A stretch of DNA of 64,000 nt from Rhizobium mayense (lineage in GTDB: Bacteria; Pseudomonadota; Alphaproteobacteria; Rhizobiales; Rhizobiaceae), in assembly GCF_030272705.1 (NCBI RefSeq), contig NZ_JARFYM010000010.1, positions 276,565 through 340,564 of the forward strand, in the 5' to 3' direction. The translations under genes and the position numbers were made by a program. Numbering within the stretch: the first letter of the stretch is position 1; each line of letters starts with the position of its first letter. Shown here piece after piece: positions 26,771 through 35,956 of this stretch. The notes beneath the pieces were generated by a model. The model had not been told where the DNA came from. It was given only the letters and a program-made list of their open reading frames with translations, and made no database searches.

Positions 26771-27136
26771 TGACTTCAGTGCCCGACATGTACGGCGCGG
26801 CGTGGATCGTCACGGCGCGCAATTCCGGGAGGCCCCTCTTCCGCACTACCGTCGCCTTGGACGGAATCGAACCGGCGGCTCATCTAGCGAACAGGCAAGT
26901 CTCGCGGGTACGGTTAAGCATTCTATCGCTGCTCACGTTTTTGCGCGGTCCATGCTCCGGCTTTTGATCCGGACATGTACCAGAGGCCCTTCTGCGCGGA
27001 TCGACCCACATGCCTCCTAAAGTCGCGACCGGCTTGCTTATCAACGCCGCGATCTCGGCCCTCGGCACCGAGATTGACACCAGCATGCTTTGGTCTGTTG
27101 CCAGCAATTTAACAAAGGATTTTTCGGATGGTGATC
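26771..27136. other. intergenic stretch with no recognised gene
   Basis: Short frames occur on both strands, but none has a familiar sequence or a good start site. A tRNA T-arm-like string occurs near 26870 but no tRNA can be folded around it. Confidence 0.4.
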
Positions 27137-27586
27137 TCATAATCCGCCAGAGCGCCGACCTGCCGAGAGCTCGACCCGGCAAGCCTCACCAAATTCGAGG
27201 AGAACGTTCAATGCGCCGGATCGAGCCATATCCTTGATTTCAGAGAGGGTGCGGTTTGGCGCCAGATAGGTTTCGACAATCCTATCCATCACCAACTCGG
27301 CCGCGTTCACGACTGGACGCGAGGAGAAGAGGCGCATCTGGGCGACTAACGCGTAACAGAAGACGAGGTCGGAAACGTCGTCTTTCTGGTGGCTGATGGC
27401 GTCGCCATAGAGTCGTGTGGCTTCCGCGATGAAATCGGAAAAAAGCTTTTCGCGCTTGGCCATCTCGGCGTCGCGATGCTTTTCCATGGCCTGTGATCGC
27501 TGGGTTGTCCAGGTAGTGATAAAAGAGGTCAGGCTGCCGATCGCGACGCCTGCAAGTCCCATCAGAGCAGATAGGTATTCGCTCAA
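27137..27586 (-). CDS. small membrane-anchored helical protein, paralogue of 18131-18601
   Basis: This 149-residue protein has an N-terminal membrane segment (SALMGLAGVAIGSLTSFITTW). Its helical part closely parallels the protein at 18131-18601: FIAEATRLYGDAI against FIDEASKLYADAL, and ETYLAPNRTLSEIKDM against DTYFAPNKTFSEIREL. The start appears to be TTG at 27586, after a GAGAGGA site. It stands alone between decayed DNA and a tetR gene. Function is unknown. Confidence 0.75.
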   Translation of the reverse strand: MSEYLSALMGLAGVAIGSLTSFITTWTTQRSQAMEKHRDAEMAKREKLFSDFIAEATRLYGDAISHQKDDVSDLVFCYALVAQMRLFSSRPVVNAAELVMDRIVETYLAPNRTLSEIKDMARSGALNVLLEFGEACRVELSAGRRSGGL

Positions 27587-27703
27587 GAGTTTGTCCTCTC
27601 ACAGGAAGCTAGCACGGCTGTAACGGCACCGTGCCAAGCTATAGCAGCCGATCCTGCAAACTGGGCAGATGTCGGCGCGTCGGGAGCGCGTGGCGAATTC
27701 TCT

Positions 27704-28396
27704 CTAGTCGGCGAGCGGAGGGCCCACCCACACGCCTGGCGGTATCGCCGGAATGTAATTTGCCAATCCGTTCAGCATCGCCTGCAAGACACTGTCGGTC
27801 AGTTCGCGTAGCGCTTCGGCTGGCCCCACGAGACGGTCCACCAACAGGAGCGTCAGGCCGTGCAACTGTGACCAGAACACCAGGATGGCACCGTCGAGTT
27901 TGCTTTCGTTTTCGGCGGTGTTCGGAATCTCGCGCCCCAAGGCGCCGCCGCTCATCGCATCGACGATCAGTGCTTTCATCCGGTAGGCAGCGGTCCTCTC
28001 TATCACCGGACGGTCGCTATTCTGGCCCGTGAGGTAGCCGCCGAACATCAATCTGTAAAGCGCAGGATTATTGGCGCCTCCACAGACGTAAGCGCCTGCC
28101 ATGGCAGCCAGTCGCTCGCGCGGACTGCCAAGACCCTTGGTGGCTTTGGCCATCCGCTCTGCCAGAAGTTCGAACCCTACCGCCGAAACGGCAGCCAGCA
28201 GCTCGCGCTTGTCGGCGAAGTGCTTGTAGGGCGCGTTATGGCTGACGCCCGCTCGGCGAGCGAGTTCCCGGAGGGAGAACTCCGTGCTTTGGGATTCGCT
28301 TAGAACTTCAAGCGCGGCGTCGACAATGGCCCTCTGGAGGTCCCCATGATGGTAAGGGCGCTGATCTGTGGTCGAATTTGTTTTGCTCATACTCAT
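27704..28396 (-). CDS. TetR-family repressor of the DyP/DUF4331 operon
   Basis: This 230-residue protein has a TetR N-terminal helix-turn-helix (about residues 22-68; STEFSLRELARRAGVSHNAP then YKHFADKRELL) and a ligand-binding C-terminal domain of the WHG-like type. It is divergent from a nine-gene operon. The 132-base gap contains a 46-bp palindrome overlapping a good -35 TTGACA, so autoregulation and repression of the operon are likely. The same palindrome occurs at the other tetR promoter near 40900. The ligand is unknown. An alternative Met two codons later is possible. Confidence 0.9.
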   Translation of the reverse strand: MSMSKTNSTTDQRPYHHGDLQRAIVDAALEVLSESQSTEFSLRELARRAGVSHNAPYKHFADKRELLAAVSAVGFELLAERMAKATKGLGSPRERLAAMAGAYVCGGANNPALYRLMFGGYLTGQNSDRPVIERTAAYRMKALIVDAMSGGALGREIPNTAENESKLDGAILVFWSQLHGLTLLLVDRLVGPAEALRELTDSVLQAMLNGLANYIPAIPPGVWVGPPLAD

Positions 28397-28419
28397 CCAT
28401 TAAGTTGCGAAGTTGCTCT

Positions 28420-28490
28420 TGTCAACATTTTGTGACCGACTTGATGTTGACATTGTCCACTCTACCCTCTAAGTGGGCATTGTCAACATC
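28420..28490. promoter_or_regulatory. 46-bp palindromic operator and promoter between tetR and the DyP operon
   Basis: Outer arms ATGTTGACA (28444-28452) and TGTCAACAT (28481-28489) enclose inner arms around CCACT and AAGTGG, symmetric about 28466.5. A third half-site TGTCAACAT lies at 28420-28428. The left outer arm contains a -35 TTGACA, followed after 17 bases by TAAGTG as a possible -10 for the rightward operon. The architecture is repeated at 40878-40944. Confidence 0.7.
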
Positions 28491-28528
28491 GGGCAGCGCC
28501 CATTAATCCATCCAGATTGGAGATTCAG

Positions 28529-29257
28529 ATGAACGATCAAGACCGCAGCCTGGGAAAGACGGCAGAGACCAACTCCGGCGGTGCCAAGTGGGATCTACGT
28601 CACCCCGGTTTGCTCATGAAGGACGGCGAGCGCGAGGTGCACGAGTTTATGGGCATGTGGCCCCTCAAGCCGGACGCCGACCTCGTCAAGCTGACGAATA
28701 CGCTCGCATACAATGAGTTCTGGACGCCGCCCGTGCTGAACTTCGCGGAAGCAACGACGCTGCTCGGCCTGATCAGGGCGGCGCGCTGGTTCGTCGGCAC
28801 CAGCACCGAGTTCGGTCCCACTCTCTATTTCGTCTCGCAGTTCGACAGCAGCCTCGACAAGTATTTCGATGACTTCGTTCTCAACGGCAGGGAGAATCTC
28901 GAGTGCATCTGGGGCCAGTGCATCGGCTGCCCCACCGGCCCGCAGGCAACGGCATATGACATTGTGCAGTATATCGCGCGCGGCCAAATCAAGACGCTGG
29001 CCTGCTACGATGCTTTCCCCAGCCTCAGCAATAGCCAGATCGAGAAGCAGGCCGACTGGTATGCAAAGACGCAGAAGTTCCAGCGCCAGGTCGCCCAAGG
29101 CGACGGCAGTCTCGAAGACAAGGTCAATGCCTTCCTTAGCGAGCTGACTCAACCCTTCGATCATGTTCGCAGCGCTGCCGCGATCGACACTGATGTTGGC
29201 AATCAGCCGCAGTTCACGGACGTGCCCGAGCGGCTGGGTCTGAAAAAGGCAGCATAA
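28529..29257 (+). CDS. conserved protein of unknown function, first gene of DyP operon
   Basis: This 242-residue soluble-looking protein has no signal peptide and no motif I can assign. It has regularly spaced aromatic residues (FMGMWPLKPD, NEFWTPPVLNFAEATTLLGL, WFVGTSTEFGPTLYFVSQFD) and a CIWGQCIGCP cysteine cluster near residue 135. The repeated mention of 'flow' positions such as FDSSLDKYFDDFVLN suggests a ferredoxin-like alpha/beta barrel as in DyP-related folds, but this is a guess. The start at 28529 follows TTGGAGA. It is directly under the shared palindromic operator and upstream of the DyP peroxidase. Confidence 0.7.
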   Translation: MNDQDRSLGKTAETNSGGAKWDLRHPGLLMKDGEREVHEFMGMWPLKPDADLVKLTNTLAYNEFWTPPVLNFAEATTLLGLIRAARWFVGTSTEFGPTLYFVSQFDSSLDKYFDDFVLNGRENLECIWGQCIGCPTGPQATAYDIVQYIARGQIKTLACYDAFPSLSNSQIEKQADWYAKTQKFQRQVAQGDGSLEDKVNAFLSELTQPFDHVRSAAAIDTDVGNQPQFTDVPERLGLKKAA

Positions 29258-29342
29258 CTGCTGCCCTCAGGATCGACGTAAGAACCCGCCCTTTCTGCGT
29301 CGATCCCCCGAATTTCGGCGACCCGCCCACAAGGAGTCCAAC

Positions 29343-30761
29343 ATGCTCGCCAAAACATCTCCGCCAATTTTGACGTCCGCTGATCTCAAAGCCAATTTGT
29401 CGGACATCCAGGACAACATCGTTGCGCCCATACTGATGCGGTACGGACGCCACGTTTTCCTCAAGTTTACCGATGGCACCAAGGCACGCGCCTGGCTCCG
29501 CGAGATGTTCAATCGAGTCAACGCCCGGTCCGAGGAACATGGCACGCGCTTCACCGTCAATATCGGCTTCACCTATGAAGGGCTGAAGGTGCTCGGATTG
29601 TCCCAGCGCTCGTTGGATACCTTTCCGCAAGCGTTCCAAATGGGTATCCGCGCTCGCGCATCTCTGGTGGGCGATGTGGGGCCGAATTCGCCGCAGTTCT
29701 GGGAAGGTGGCCTCGGCACCGCCGACATCCATGCGATGGCATACTTTCGTACGGATTCTGAAGAGGGTCGGGAAGAGGCAACGGACATGATGCGGGCGGT
29801 GATGGACGCCACTGGTGGCGTGGAGGATCGCTTCGTCCAGGACACCACCGCGCTCGCCAATGAAAACGGCATTGGTTCGGAGGGAGAGCATTTTGGGTTT
29901 GCAGATCCCATTTCTCAGCCTCCCATCGAGGGAGCCGACGCCCCACATTATCCAGGTGACGGTGTGCTTGAACCCGATGGGACGTGGCGGCCACTCAAGC
30001 CAGGTGAGTTCCTGCTGGGTTATGAAGACGAGTCCGGCCCAAACAACGTACCGCGGCCTGAGCCCTTCGAACTCCGCGTGAACGGAACGTTCATGGTGTT
30101 CCGCAAGCTCTATCAGGACGTGGCGGCCTTTCGCCGATATCTCGCCAAGGCCGCGAAGGGATTATACGATACTGACGATCCGTATCATCAGGATCTCGTC
30201 GCAGCCAAGATGATGGGCCGGTGGCGAAGCGGCTGCCCTCTTGATCTATCACCGGAGGCCGACGATCCAGAGATCGCATCCGACCCGATGCGCCGCAACG
30301 ACTTCAGCTATGCAGGCGATGACCAAGGGCATCGGTGCCCGCTCGGCTCGCATTTGCGCCGGGTCAATCCGCGCGAGACACCTTTGAAGCGCGCGACGAC
30401 GGTCAGGCGACATCGCCTGATCCGACGCGGCGTCGAGTATGGCCCCCGATTGCCGGAGGGCGTGCTCGAGGACGACGGCGTTGACCGTGGACTGGTCCAG
30501 CTTTTGATCCAGGCGGATATCGAACGGCAATTCGAGTTCATTCAGAAAGAGTGGATAGCCGGCGGCGAATTTATCGGACTTGACCGTGATGAGCGGGATC
30601 CGATCGCCGGCGTCGGTGGCACCGGCTCACAGATGATGGTGCCCGGCGCCAAACGGCCGTTCCTTTTCGATTTGCCGAACTTCGTAACCGTCAAGGGCGG
30701 TGAATACCTGTTCGTGCCCGGCGTCAACGCGCTCAAGGGCATCATCGAACAAAAATTCTGA
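29343..30761 (+). CDS. DyP-type haem peroxidase family protein
   Basis: This 472-residue protein has the DyP signature region HFGFADPISQPP (about residue 180) with the catalytic Asp of the GxxDG motif kept. The distal region around CPLGSHLRRVNPR (about residue 335) has the proximal haem-ligand His and the Arg of the NPR motif. DyP enzymes oxidise dyes, phenols and lignin-like compounds with hydrogen peroxide. There is no Tat or Sec signal, so it is probably cytosolic. The final Gly of GxxDG is replaced by Pro, as in some divergent members. It is the second gene of the operon and is followed by DUF4331 after 24 bases. Confidence 0.88.
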   Translation: MLAKTSPPILTSADLKANLSDIQDNIVAPILMRYGRHVFLKFTDGTKARAWLREMFNRVNARSEEHGTRFTVNIGFTYEGLKVLGLSQRSLDTFPQAFQMGIRARASLVGDVGPNSPQFWEGGLGTADIHAMAYFRTDSEEGREEATDMMRAVMDATGGVEDRFVQDTTALANENGIGSEGEHFGFADPISQPPIEGADAPHYPGDGVLEPDGTWRPLKPGEFLLGYEDESGPNNVPRPEPFELRVNGTFMVFRKLYQDVAAFRRYLAKAAKGLYDTDDPYHQDLVAAKMMGRWRSGCPLDLSPEADDPEIASDPMRRNDFSYAGDDQGHRCPLGSHLRRVNPRETPLKRATTVRRHRLIRRGVEYGPRLPEGVLEDDGVDRGLVQLLIQADIERQFEFIQKEWIAGGEFIGLDRDERDPIAGVGGTGSQMMVPGAKRPFLFDLPNFVTVKGGEYLFVPGVNALKGIIEQKF

Positions 30762-30785
30762 AATCAACAAAAAGAGATCAATTCA

Positions 30786-31904
30786 ATGTCAGATCACTTC
30801 AGCGGCCCGTCTGTGATGGGCGATCCAGCGGTAGATATCACGGATTTCTACGCTTTCCCCAGCCCGGACCGTCCCGGGAATCTCGTCCTAATCATGAACG
30901 TGTTTCCGATGGCAACGGCGCAGGCCTTCTTCAGCGATGTCGTCAGCCACCGTTTCAGACTGCGGCCGCTCTTCCAATCGGCCGGCAAATTCCTGCACGG
31001 CCCGGCGGAACATACGATCGAAGTTCGCTTCCGAGATGTGCCGAGCGTGACTGCGGTTCAGAAAGGTACCGTCATCACCTCGGACGGGCGCGAGGCGGAT
31101 TTCGTTGTTGGCGAATCCTTGGAACTGGACGGCATGCGAGTCTTCGCGGGACTTGTCAGTGACCCCTTCTTCATGGACGTCGAGGCTACCATCCGCACTG
31201 ACCTTTCGGGCCAGCTCTCCTTCAGTGAGAAAGGTACGAATACCGTACAGTTTCGCGACGTGCTGTCGATCGTAGTCGAGGTCGAGGCAGCCTCGATTGT
31301 CGACCGTTTCGAAGGTGTCACCCTCATTGCCGCCGTGGCGGAAACCATTGTCGCGCGGCGCGGCAAGCCCATCCGGCTCGAACGGGTCGGCCGGCCGGAA
31401 ATCAAGAACGTCATGCTGTCGAACGCGACGCGCGACCCGAAGGGCGTCGAACTTCGCGACCTCTACAACAGGGAGGACGCTTTTTCCCTCTCCCGGGACT
31501 ATCGGCCGCTCTACGAGGCGCGTCTGGCTGCGACCCTCGCGTTCTTTGATGCTATCGACGGCGCAACTGCGTGGCCGCCGGCTGCCGACGGGCGCCATCC
31601 CGCACTCGATCTGCTGATGGATGACTACCTGGTCCTGGATCTTTCTCGCCCCTTCGCCCCGGGAGGGTTCCTAGAGATCGAACGCGCGGCGCTCGAGCAT
31701 AGACCTCACGCGACCGCCGGCGGCCGCTGGCTCGACGACGACATCCTGGACGAGATGCTGACGCTCTTCGTCAACAGCGGCCGCGGCAAGCGGCTGGGCG
31801 ACGGGGTCGACGGACCGACCAAGCCGGCGGCTCTCAACTTTCCCTACGTGCGCGAGCCGAACCGGCGCACGGATCTTCCCATGCCCGCATTTGTGGAGAA
31901 TTGA
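30786..31904 (+). CDS. DUF4331 family protein
   Basis: This 372-residue protein starts with GDPAVDITDFYAFPSPDRPGN, the typical DUF4331 beginning, and keeps the family's beta-rich pattern with FRDVPSVTAVQ and DPFFMDVEA. DUF4331 proteins have no firmly established enzymatic role. Many are secreted, but this one has no signal peptide. Its stop is 2 bases from the next start, which implies tight co-expression with the acetoacetate decarboxylase-like enzyme and the DyP peroxidase upstream. A role in the same oxidative or detoxification process is inferred from this linkage only. Confidence 0.82.
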   Translation: MSDHFSGPSVMGDPAVDITDFYAFPSPDRPGNLVLIMNVFPMATAQAFFSDVVSHRFRLRPLFQSAGKFLHGPAEHTIEVRFRDVPSVTAVQKGTVITSDGREADFVVGESLELDGMRVFAGLVSDPFFMDVEATIRTDLSGQLSFSEKGTNTVQFRDVLSIVVEVEAASIVDRFEGVTLIAAVAETIVARRGKPIRLERVGRPEIKNVMLSNATRDPKGVELRDLYNREDAFSLSRDYRPLYEARLAATLAFFDAIDGATAWPPAADGRHPALDLLMDDYLVLDLSRPFAPGGFLEIERAALEHRPHATAGGRWLDDDILDEMLTLFVNSGRGKRLGDGVDGPTKPAALNFPYVREPNRRTDLPMPAFVEN

Positions 31905-31906
31905 AC

Positions 31907-32686
31907 ATGGACAACTTCAAAGGCAATGGCAGCACCGACTGGTTCCTTCGGTATCCAGTGATGTCGACGCTAAGGCCCAGCTACCCGCGCGGACCCTGGC
32001 ACTACAAGGACATGCATCAGCTCATCGTCACCTACGAGAGCACCGCGGAGGCCGTGCGCGCCGTCGTTCCAAGGCCCCTCGAGCCCGCCGAGGGGAACCG
32101 CGTCGCCATAGAATGGCGGAACATGACCGAGGTCAGCGGATTCGGACCGTATGTCGAGATCGGCCATTCGGTCGCCTGCACCTTCGAGGGCAGGCCGGTG
32201 ACCTACGTCTTCCAGGCATTCCTCAACAGCGAGTCGCCGACGCTCGCCGGCCGCGAGATCCTCGGTTTTCCGAAACGGCATGGAGAGCCCGAGTTGAAGG
32301 CCGTCCGGGAAGTGCTGACCGGCACCCTTTCCTATGGCGGGACTCAGGTCGCGCTTGCGACCATGCCGTATCGCTCGGTCAACCTCTCGGACCGCCTGGC
32401 CGAGATCGAGCAGGAGCTGCAGGCCCCTCAGCTCGTGCTGAAGCTCCTTCCCGACGTGGACAATCACACGCCGAAGGTGGCGCAGCTCGTAAAGGTCAAT
32501 CTCTACGATGTCCGGTTGAAGGGCGCATGGGGCGGACCCGCGGAACTGTTCATGGTCCCTCATATCGGCTGCCCGGTTGCGGCGCTTCCGGTCGTGCGTG
32601 TCCTCGAAGGCCGCCAGCATCTCTGGGACATGACGCTCAACGACGGAGAAGTCGTCTACGACTACCTGAAGGCCGAGCGCCGCTAG
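31907..32686 (+). CDS. acetoacetate decarboxylase family protein
   Basis: This 259-residue protein has the ADC-family core: EWRNMTEVSGFGPYVEIGHSV, FLNSESPTLAGREILGFPKR and the C-terminal VLEGRQHLWDM. The Lys in GFPKR (about residue 123) corresponds to the Schiff-base lysine of true acetoacetate decarboxylase. The next residue is Arg where classical enzymes have the pKa-lowering Lys, so it may instead be an aldolase-dehydratase-like or decarboxylase variant. The start at 31907 is only 2 bases after the DUF4331 stop and uses a GGAG within that gene's end. Confidence 0.82.
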   Translation: MDNFKGNGSTDWFLRYPVMSTLRPSYPRGPWHYKDMHQLIVTYESTAEAVRAVVPRPLEPAEGNRVAIEWRNMTEVSGFGPYVEIGHSVACTFEGRPVTYVFQAFLNSESPTLAGREILGFPKRHGEPELKAVREVLTGTLSYGGTQVALATMPYRSVNLSDRLAEIEQELQAPQLVLKLLPDVDNHTPKVAQLVKVNLYDVRLKGAWGGPAELFMVPHIGCPVAALPVVRVLEGRQHLWDMTLNDGEVVYDYLKAERR

Positions 32687-32750
32687 GTTTCATCAGCAAA
32701 TCTCATGCGAGTGGGAAATCCTTCCACCGCCCATTATAGGAGAATCGAAC

Positions 32751-33539
32751 ATGAATGAACTGAAGGGCAAGGGCGCCGTCGTCACCGGCGCCGCATCCGG
32801 GATCGGCAGAGCGATCGCGACGGCGTTCATCGAGGCGGGCGCGAGCGTGCTGCTATGCGATCTCAACGCAAAGGCACTGGACGATGTCACCCGCGAACTG
32901 GGCGGTCGCGCCGTTGGCCGCATTACCGACGTTTCCGACGAGGGACAGGTCGAGGGAGCGCTGCGGCAAGCCCGCGAAACTTTCGGATCCCTGGACATAG
33001 TGGTCAACTGTGCAGGATTCGGTGCGATCAGGCCAATCACCGAGCTGACCGCCGACAAGTGGCATTCCGTCCAGGCCGTGACCCTCGGCGGCGTCTTCTT
33101 TGGGGTCAAGCATGGCGCCCGCATCATGATCGAGCAAGAGCGTCCGGGCGTAATCATCAATATCTCCTCGGTGAATGCACGGCAGGCCGGCGAAGGCCAG
33201 GCAGCATACTGTGCGGCCAAGGCCGGGGTGGACATGATCACCCGTTGCGGCGCCCTCGAGCTCGGCGCTCGCGGTATCCGTGTCGTCGGCATCGCTCCGG
33301 GTCTGGTGGAAACACCCTTGACCCGAAAGGAGCTTGAGAACCCTGCAATGCGCGACCTCTTTCTCGGTGTCATTCCGATGAACCGTGCCGTTGCAGCGGA
33401 AGAAATCGGCGCGGCCGCCGTGTTTCTCGCGTCCGACAAGGCAAGATCGATCAATGGCGACACGATCGCAATTGACGGCGGTTCGCTGACGCGGGGCTAT
33501 CCGGCGCTGTTGACGGGTATCAAGGAAACCGCCGCATGA
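32751..33539 (+). CDS. short-chain dehydrogenase/reductase
   Basis: This 262-residue classical SDR has cofactor motif VTGAASGIGRAIA (residues 11-23), an Asp/Asn pair after beta-2 (LLCDLNAKAL) that favours NAD, the NCAGFG motif, catalytic Ser in IINISSVNARQ and the YCAAK Tyr-Lys pair. The C-terminal region IAPGLVETPLT is typical. It resembles glucose/3-hydroxybutyrate dehydrogenases; the substrate is unknown. It follows the acetoacetate decarboxylase-like gene, which would fit a keto-acid or ketone route. The stop overlaps the TPR gene by four bases. Confidence 0.9.
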   Translation: MNELKGKGAVVTGAASGIGRAIATAFIEAGASVLLCDLNAKALDDVTRELGGRAVGRITDVSDEGQVEGALRQARETFGSLDIVVNCAGFGAIRPITELTADKWHSVQAVTLGGVFFGVKHGARIMIEQERPGVIINISSVNARQAGEGQAAYCAAKAGVDMITRCGALELGARGIRVVGIAPGLVETPLTRKELENPAMRDLFLGVIPMNRAVAAEEIGAAAVFLASDKARSINGDTIAIDGGSLTRGYPALLTGIKETAA

Positions 33540-34573
33540 CGAACGAGCCCCGGCGCTATACGAGCGGGCGGATCGCCGTCGCCAACCTGTCGGCCTCGAT
33601 CGGCACCCTCGAGCGCGATCGCAGCAACGGTGCAGATCCGGAAAAGCTGCTGGCGCTCTCGAAGCTCCTTTTCTTTCGCGGCGACCTCTTGGGTCGCATC
33701 GCAGACCACGACCGCGCCGAGGCAATCGCCAACGAGGCCGTTGCCGTTGCGCCCGAATCCGCAAAAGCGCTCTTCGTTCGCGCCCAGATTGCCGGTCGCT
33801 TTCACTTGTTCGAAAAAGCAAAGGGCCTTCTCGCTCATGCGTTCATGGCCGGATACTCAAGACAGGAAATCGACGCAGAACGGGCTGCCCTGCTGCAGGC
33901 AACGGGGCACTACAACGAAGCGTTGGTCCTGCGTGAAAGACTGGCGAAACGCATTCCGGGGATCGACACACTGGGTAGTCTCGCGTCATTGCTGGCGGAA
34001 ATGGGTGACTGGGCAGCGGCGGAAGTCTGCTACGCAGATGCCGTCGCGGCCGACCACGGCATCTCTCCATTTCCAGGCGGCCAACTTCTCTTCGAGTGGG
34101 GCGTGAGCGCGATGCGCCGCGGCGACCTGGACCGCGCGGAGGCACTCTTCGCACACCTCGAAGTGATCCTGCCCCAGCACGTTCCAGGACGGGGGCATCG
34201 AGCGGAAGTAGCGCTCGCGCGCGCAAAGCTGGATGTTGCAAAAGCTCTCGTGGCGCCGCTCGTCGAAATGTCCGACGACCCTGAGTATCGCGCGGTGCAT
34301 GCGGAGATCCTCAATGCTCTCGGCGACTGCGGGGCAGCACGGGAAGAAGCGAAGTGTGCGGCGGAAGGATATAAACTGCTTCTGGCGCGTCGGCCTGAAG
34401 CCTATGCAGACCATGCGGCGGCATTCTTCATGGGAATTGGAAATCGTCCGAAGCGGGCACTCGAGCTTGCTCTGGCGAATTTCAAGCTCCGCGACACGCC
34501 GAGATCGCGAAAGCTGCTTGCTCGCGCAAGCCACGCGGCCGAAGTCGCACCTGTTCGCGAGGTCGCGGTATGA
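33536..34573 (+). CDS. tetratricopeptide-repeat protein
   Basis: This 345-residue protein consists mostly of helical pairs with TPR spacing: ANEAVAVAPESAKALFVRAQIAGR, RGDLDRAEALFAHLEVILPQH, and a C-terminal region ending in RKLLARASHA. There is no signal peptide and no catalytic motif. Such proteins act as scaffolds. It is translationally coupled on both sides: four-base ATGA overlaps with the SDR before it and the NDH-2-like flavoprotein after it. It may therefore hold operon enzymes together, though that is inference. Confidence 0.8.
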   Translation: MTNEPRRYTSGRIAVANLSASIGTLERDRSNGADPEKLLALSKLLFFRGDLLGRIADHDRAEAIANEAVAVAPESAKALFVRAQIAGRFHLFEKAKGLLAHAFMAGYSRQEIDAERAALLQATGHYNEALVLRERLAKRIPGIDTLGSLASLLAEMGDWAAAEVCYADAVAADHGISPFPGGQLLFEWGVSAMRRGDLDRAEALFAHLEVILPQHVPGRGHRAEVALARAKLDVAKALVAPLVEMSDDPEYRAVHAEILNALGDCGAAREEAKCAAEGYKLLLARRPEAYADHAAAFFMGIGNRPKRALELALANFKLRDTPRSRKLLARASHAAEVAPVREVAV

Positions 34574-35937
34574 ACGCCCAGATATCCGCCGGGACGAACC
34601 GGACATCGCGTCGCAGGATTGTTGTCATCGGAGCCGGCTTCGCGGGCATGGCTGTAGTCCACGCGTTGCGCAACAGCGACGCGGACATCACGCTCGTCGA
34701 CCGCAACAATCACCATCTCTTCCAGCCGTTCCTGTTTCAGGTCGCCACGTCGATCCTCGAGCCTGCGGAAATCGCCACGCCTATCCGCTCTCTACTGCAC
34801 GAGCTGTCGAACGTCCGGGTGGAAATGCGAGAGGCGACGCGCATCGATCTGCGTCGCCGAGCTGTCCTCATGAACGAAGGCGACCCTCTGGCCTATGACA
34901 TCCTCGTCGTCGCGACGGGAGCGCAGACAAGCTATTTCGGCCACGAGCTGGAATGGTCGCAGCATGCGCTTGGTTTGAAGTCGCTAGGAGACGCCGTCGC
35001 GGCCCGAAATCGTCTTCTAAGGGCATTCGAGCGCGCGGAACTGGAGCCGGATCCCATGAAGCAGGCGCGCGACATGACGGCAGTCGTCGTGGGTGGCGGG
35101 CCGACGGGCGTCGCGATCACGGGCACGATCAGCGAGCTTGCCCAAAGGACACTGGCATCCGACTTTCGAAACATCGACCTCCGCAAGGCGCGCATCGTGC
35201 TTGTCCAGGCTGGACCGAGATTGCTGCCCGCATTCAGCGAGCGACATTCGGCCTACGCCGCCCGCGCCCTGGAAGCTCAGGGTGTGGAGATAAAGCTGGG
35301 CGCTCCCGTCACCGATGTTGACGCGACGGGCGTCACCGTCGGCGGCGAACGCATCGAGGCGGCAACCGTCCTGTGGTGCACCGGCGTCGAGGGCGTGCCG
35401 GTGGCGCGCGCACTCGGGGCGAATGTCGAACCGAACGGAACGGTGGCGGTGCTGAATGATTTTTCGGTGCCGGGTCATCCCGACTGCTTTGTCATAGGTG
35501 ATGCAGCCCATGTGGTCGGCCGTGATGGCCGGCCGGTACCGGGTCTGGCATCGGTTGCCCAGCATCAGGGCCGATATGTCGGCAAAGTTATCGCCGCCCG
35601 GCTTGCAAGCGCGACTCCTCCCAAGCCCTATGAGACATTCACGCCGAGCAAGCTCGCAACCATCTCGCGGCATGTCGGGGTCGCGGAATTTCGCGGTCGT
35701 TCGATCACGGGCTACCCCGCCTGGTTGATGTGGGGATTGCTGCATCTTCGAAGCCTATCAGGTGGAGGCCATGCCAAGTTTTCTATCTTGGCGAACTGGG
35801 CCCGGCTTCTGGTCACCTACCGTCGTAGTGGGCGGCTGATCGTCGAGCCGTCCGAGCTGGTAGGGCGTCGGAAGCGCCCGGAAGTGGCTGAAGACACTTC
35901 AACTGAAACCTCGAACGTCGTCGTGCTTCGTCCATGA
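34570..35937 (+). CDS. NDH-2-type NAD(P)-FAD oxidoreductase (paralogue 2)
   Basis: This 455-residue flavoprotein shares the layout of the NDH-2 at 16767: FAD motif VVIGAGFAGMAVVHALR, HHLFQPFLFQVATSILEPAE, second Rossmann motif VVVGGGPTGVAITGTI, VIGDAAHV and PGLASVAQHQGRYVG. In the second motif the usual Glu (GVEL) is replaced, reading GVAITG. That may change NADH binding or substrate. The C-terminal hydrophobic part suggests membrane association. It probably passes electrons from NAD(P)H to quinone or to an operon partner. Another related flavoprotein follows directly. Confidence 0.87.
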   Translation: MNAQISAGTNRTSRRRIVVIGAGFAGMAVVHALRNSDADITLVDRNNHHLFQPFLFQVATSILEPAEIATPIRSLLHELSNVRVEMREATRIDLRRRAVLMNEGDPLAYDILVVATGAQTSYFGHELEWSQHALGLKSLGDAVAARNRLLRAFERAELEPDPMKQARDMTAVVVGGGPTGVAITGTISELAQRTLASDFRNIDLRKARIVLVQAGPRLLPAFSERHSAYAARALEAQGVEIKLGAPVTDVDATGVTVGGERIEAATVLWCTGVEGVPVARALGANVEPNGTVAVLNDFSVPGHPDCFVIGDAAHVVGRDGRPVPGLASVAQHQGRYVGKVIAARLASATPPKPYETFTPSKLATISRHVGVAEFRGRSITGYPAWLMWGLLHLRSLSGGGHAKFSILANWARLLVTYRRSGRLIVEPSELVGRRKRPEVAEDTSTETSNVVVLRP

Positions 35938-35956
35938 CGAAATTTGGAGCAGATAC

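Noticed and set aside
26850..26900. tRNA fragment (T-arm-like GGTTCGATTCC on the minus strand)
   Set aside because: No acceptor stem, anticodon arm or CCA end can be placed around it; probably chance.
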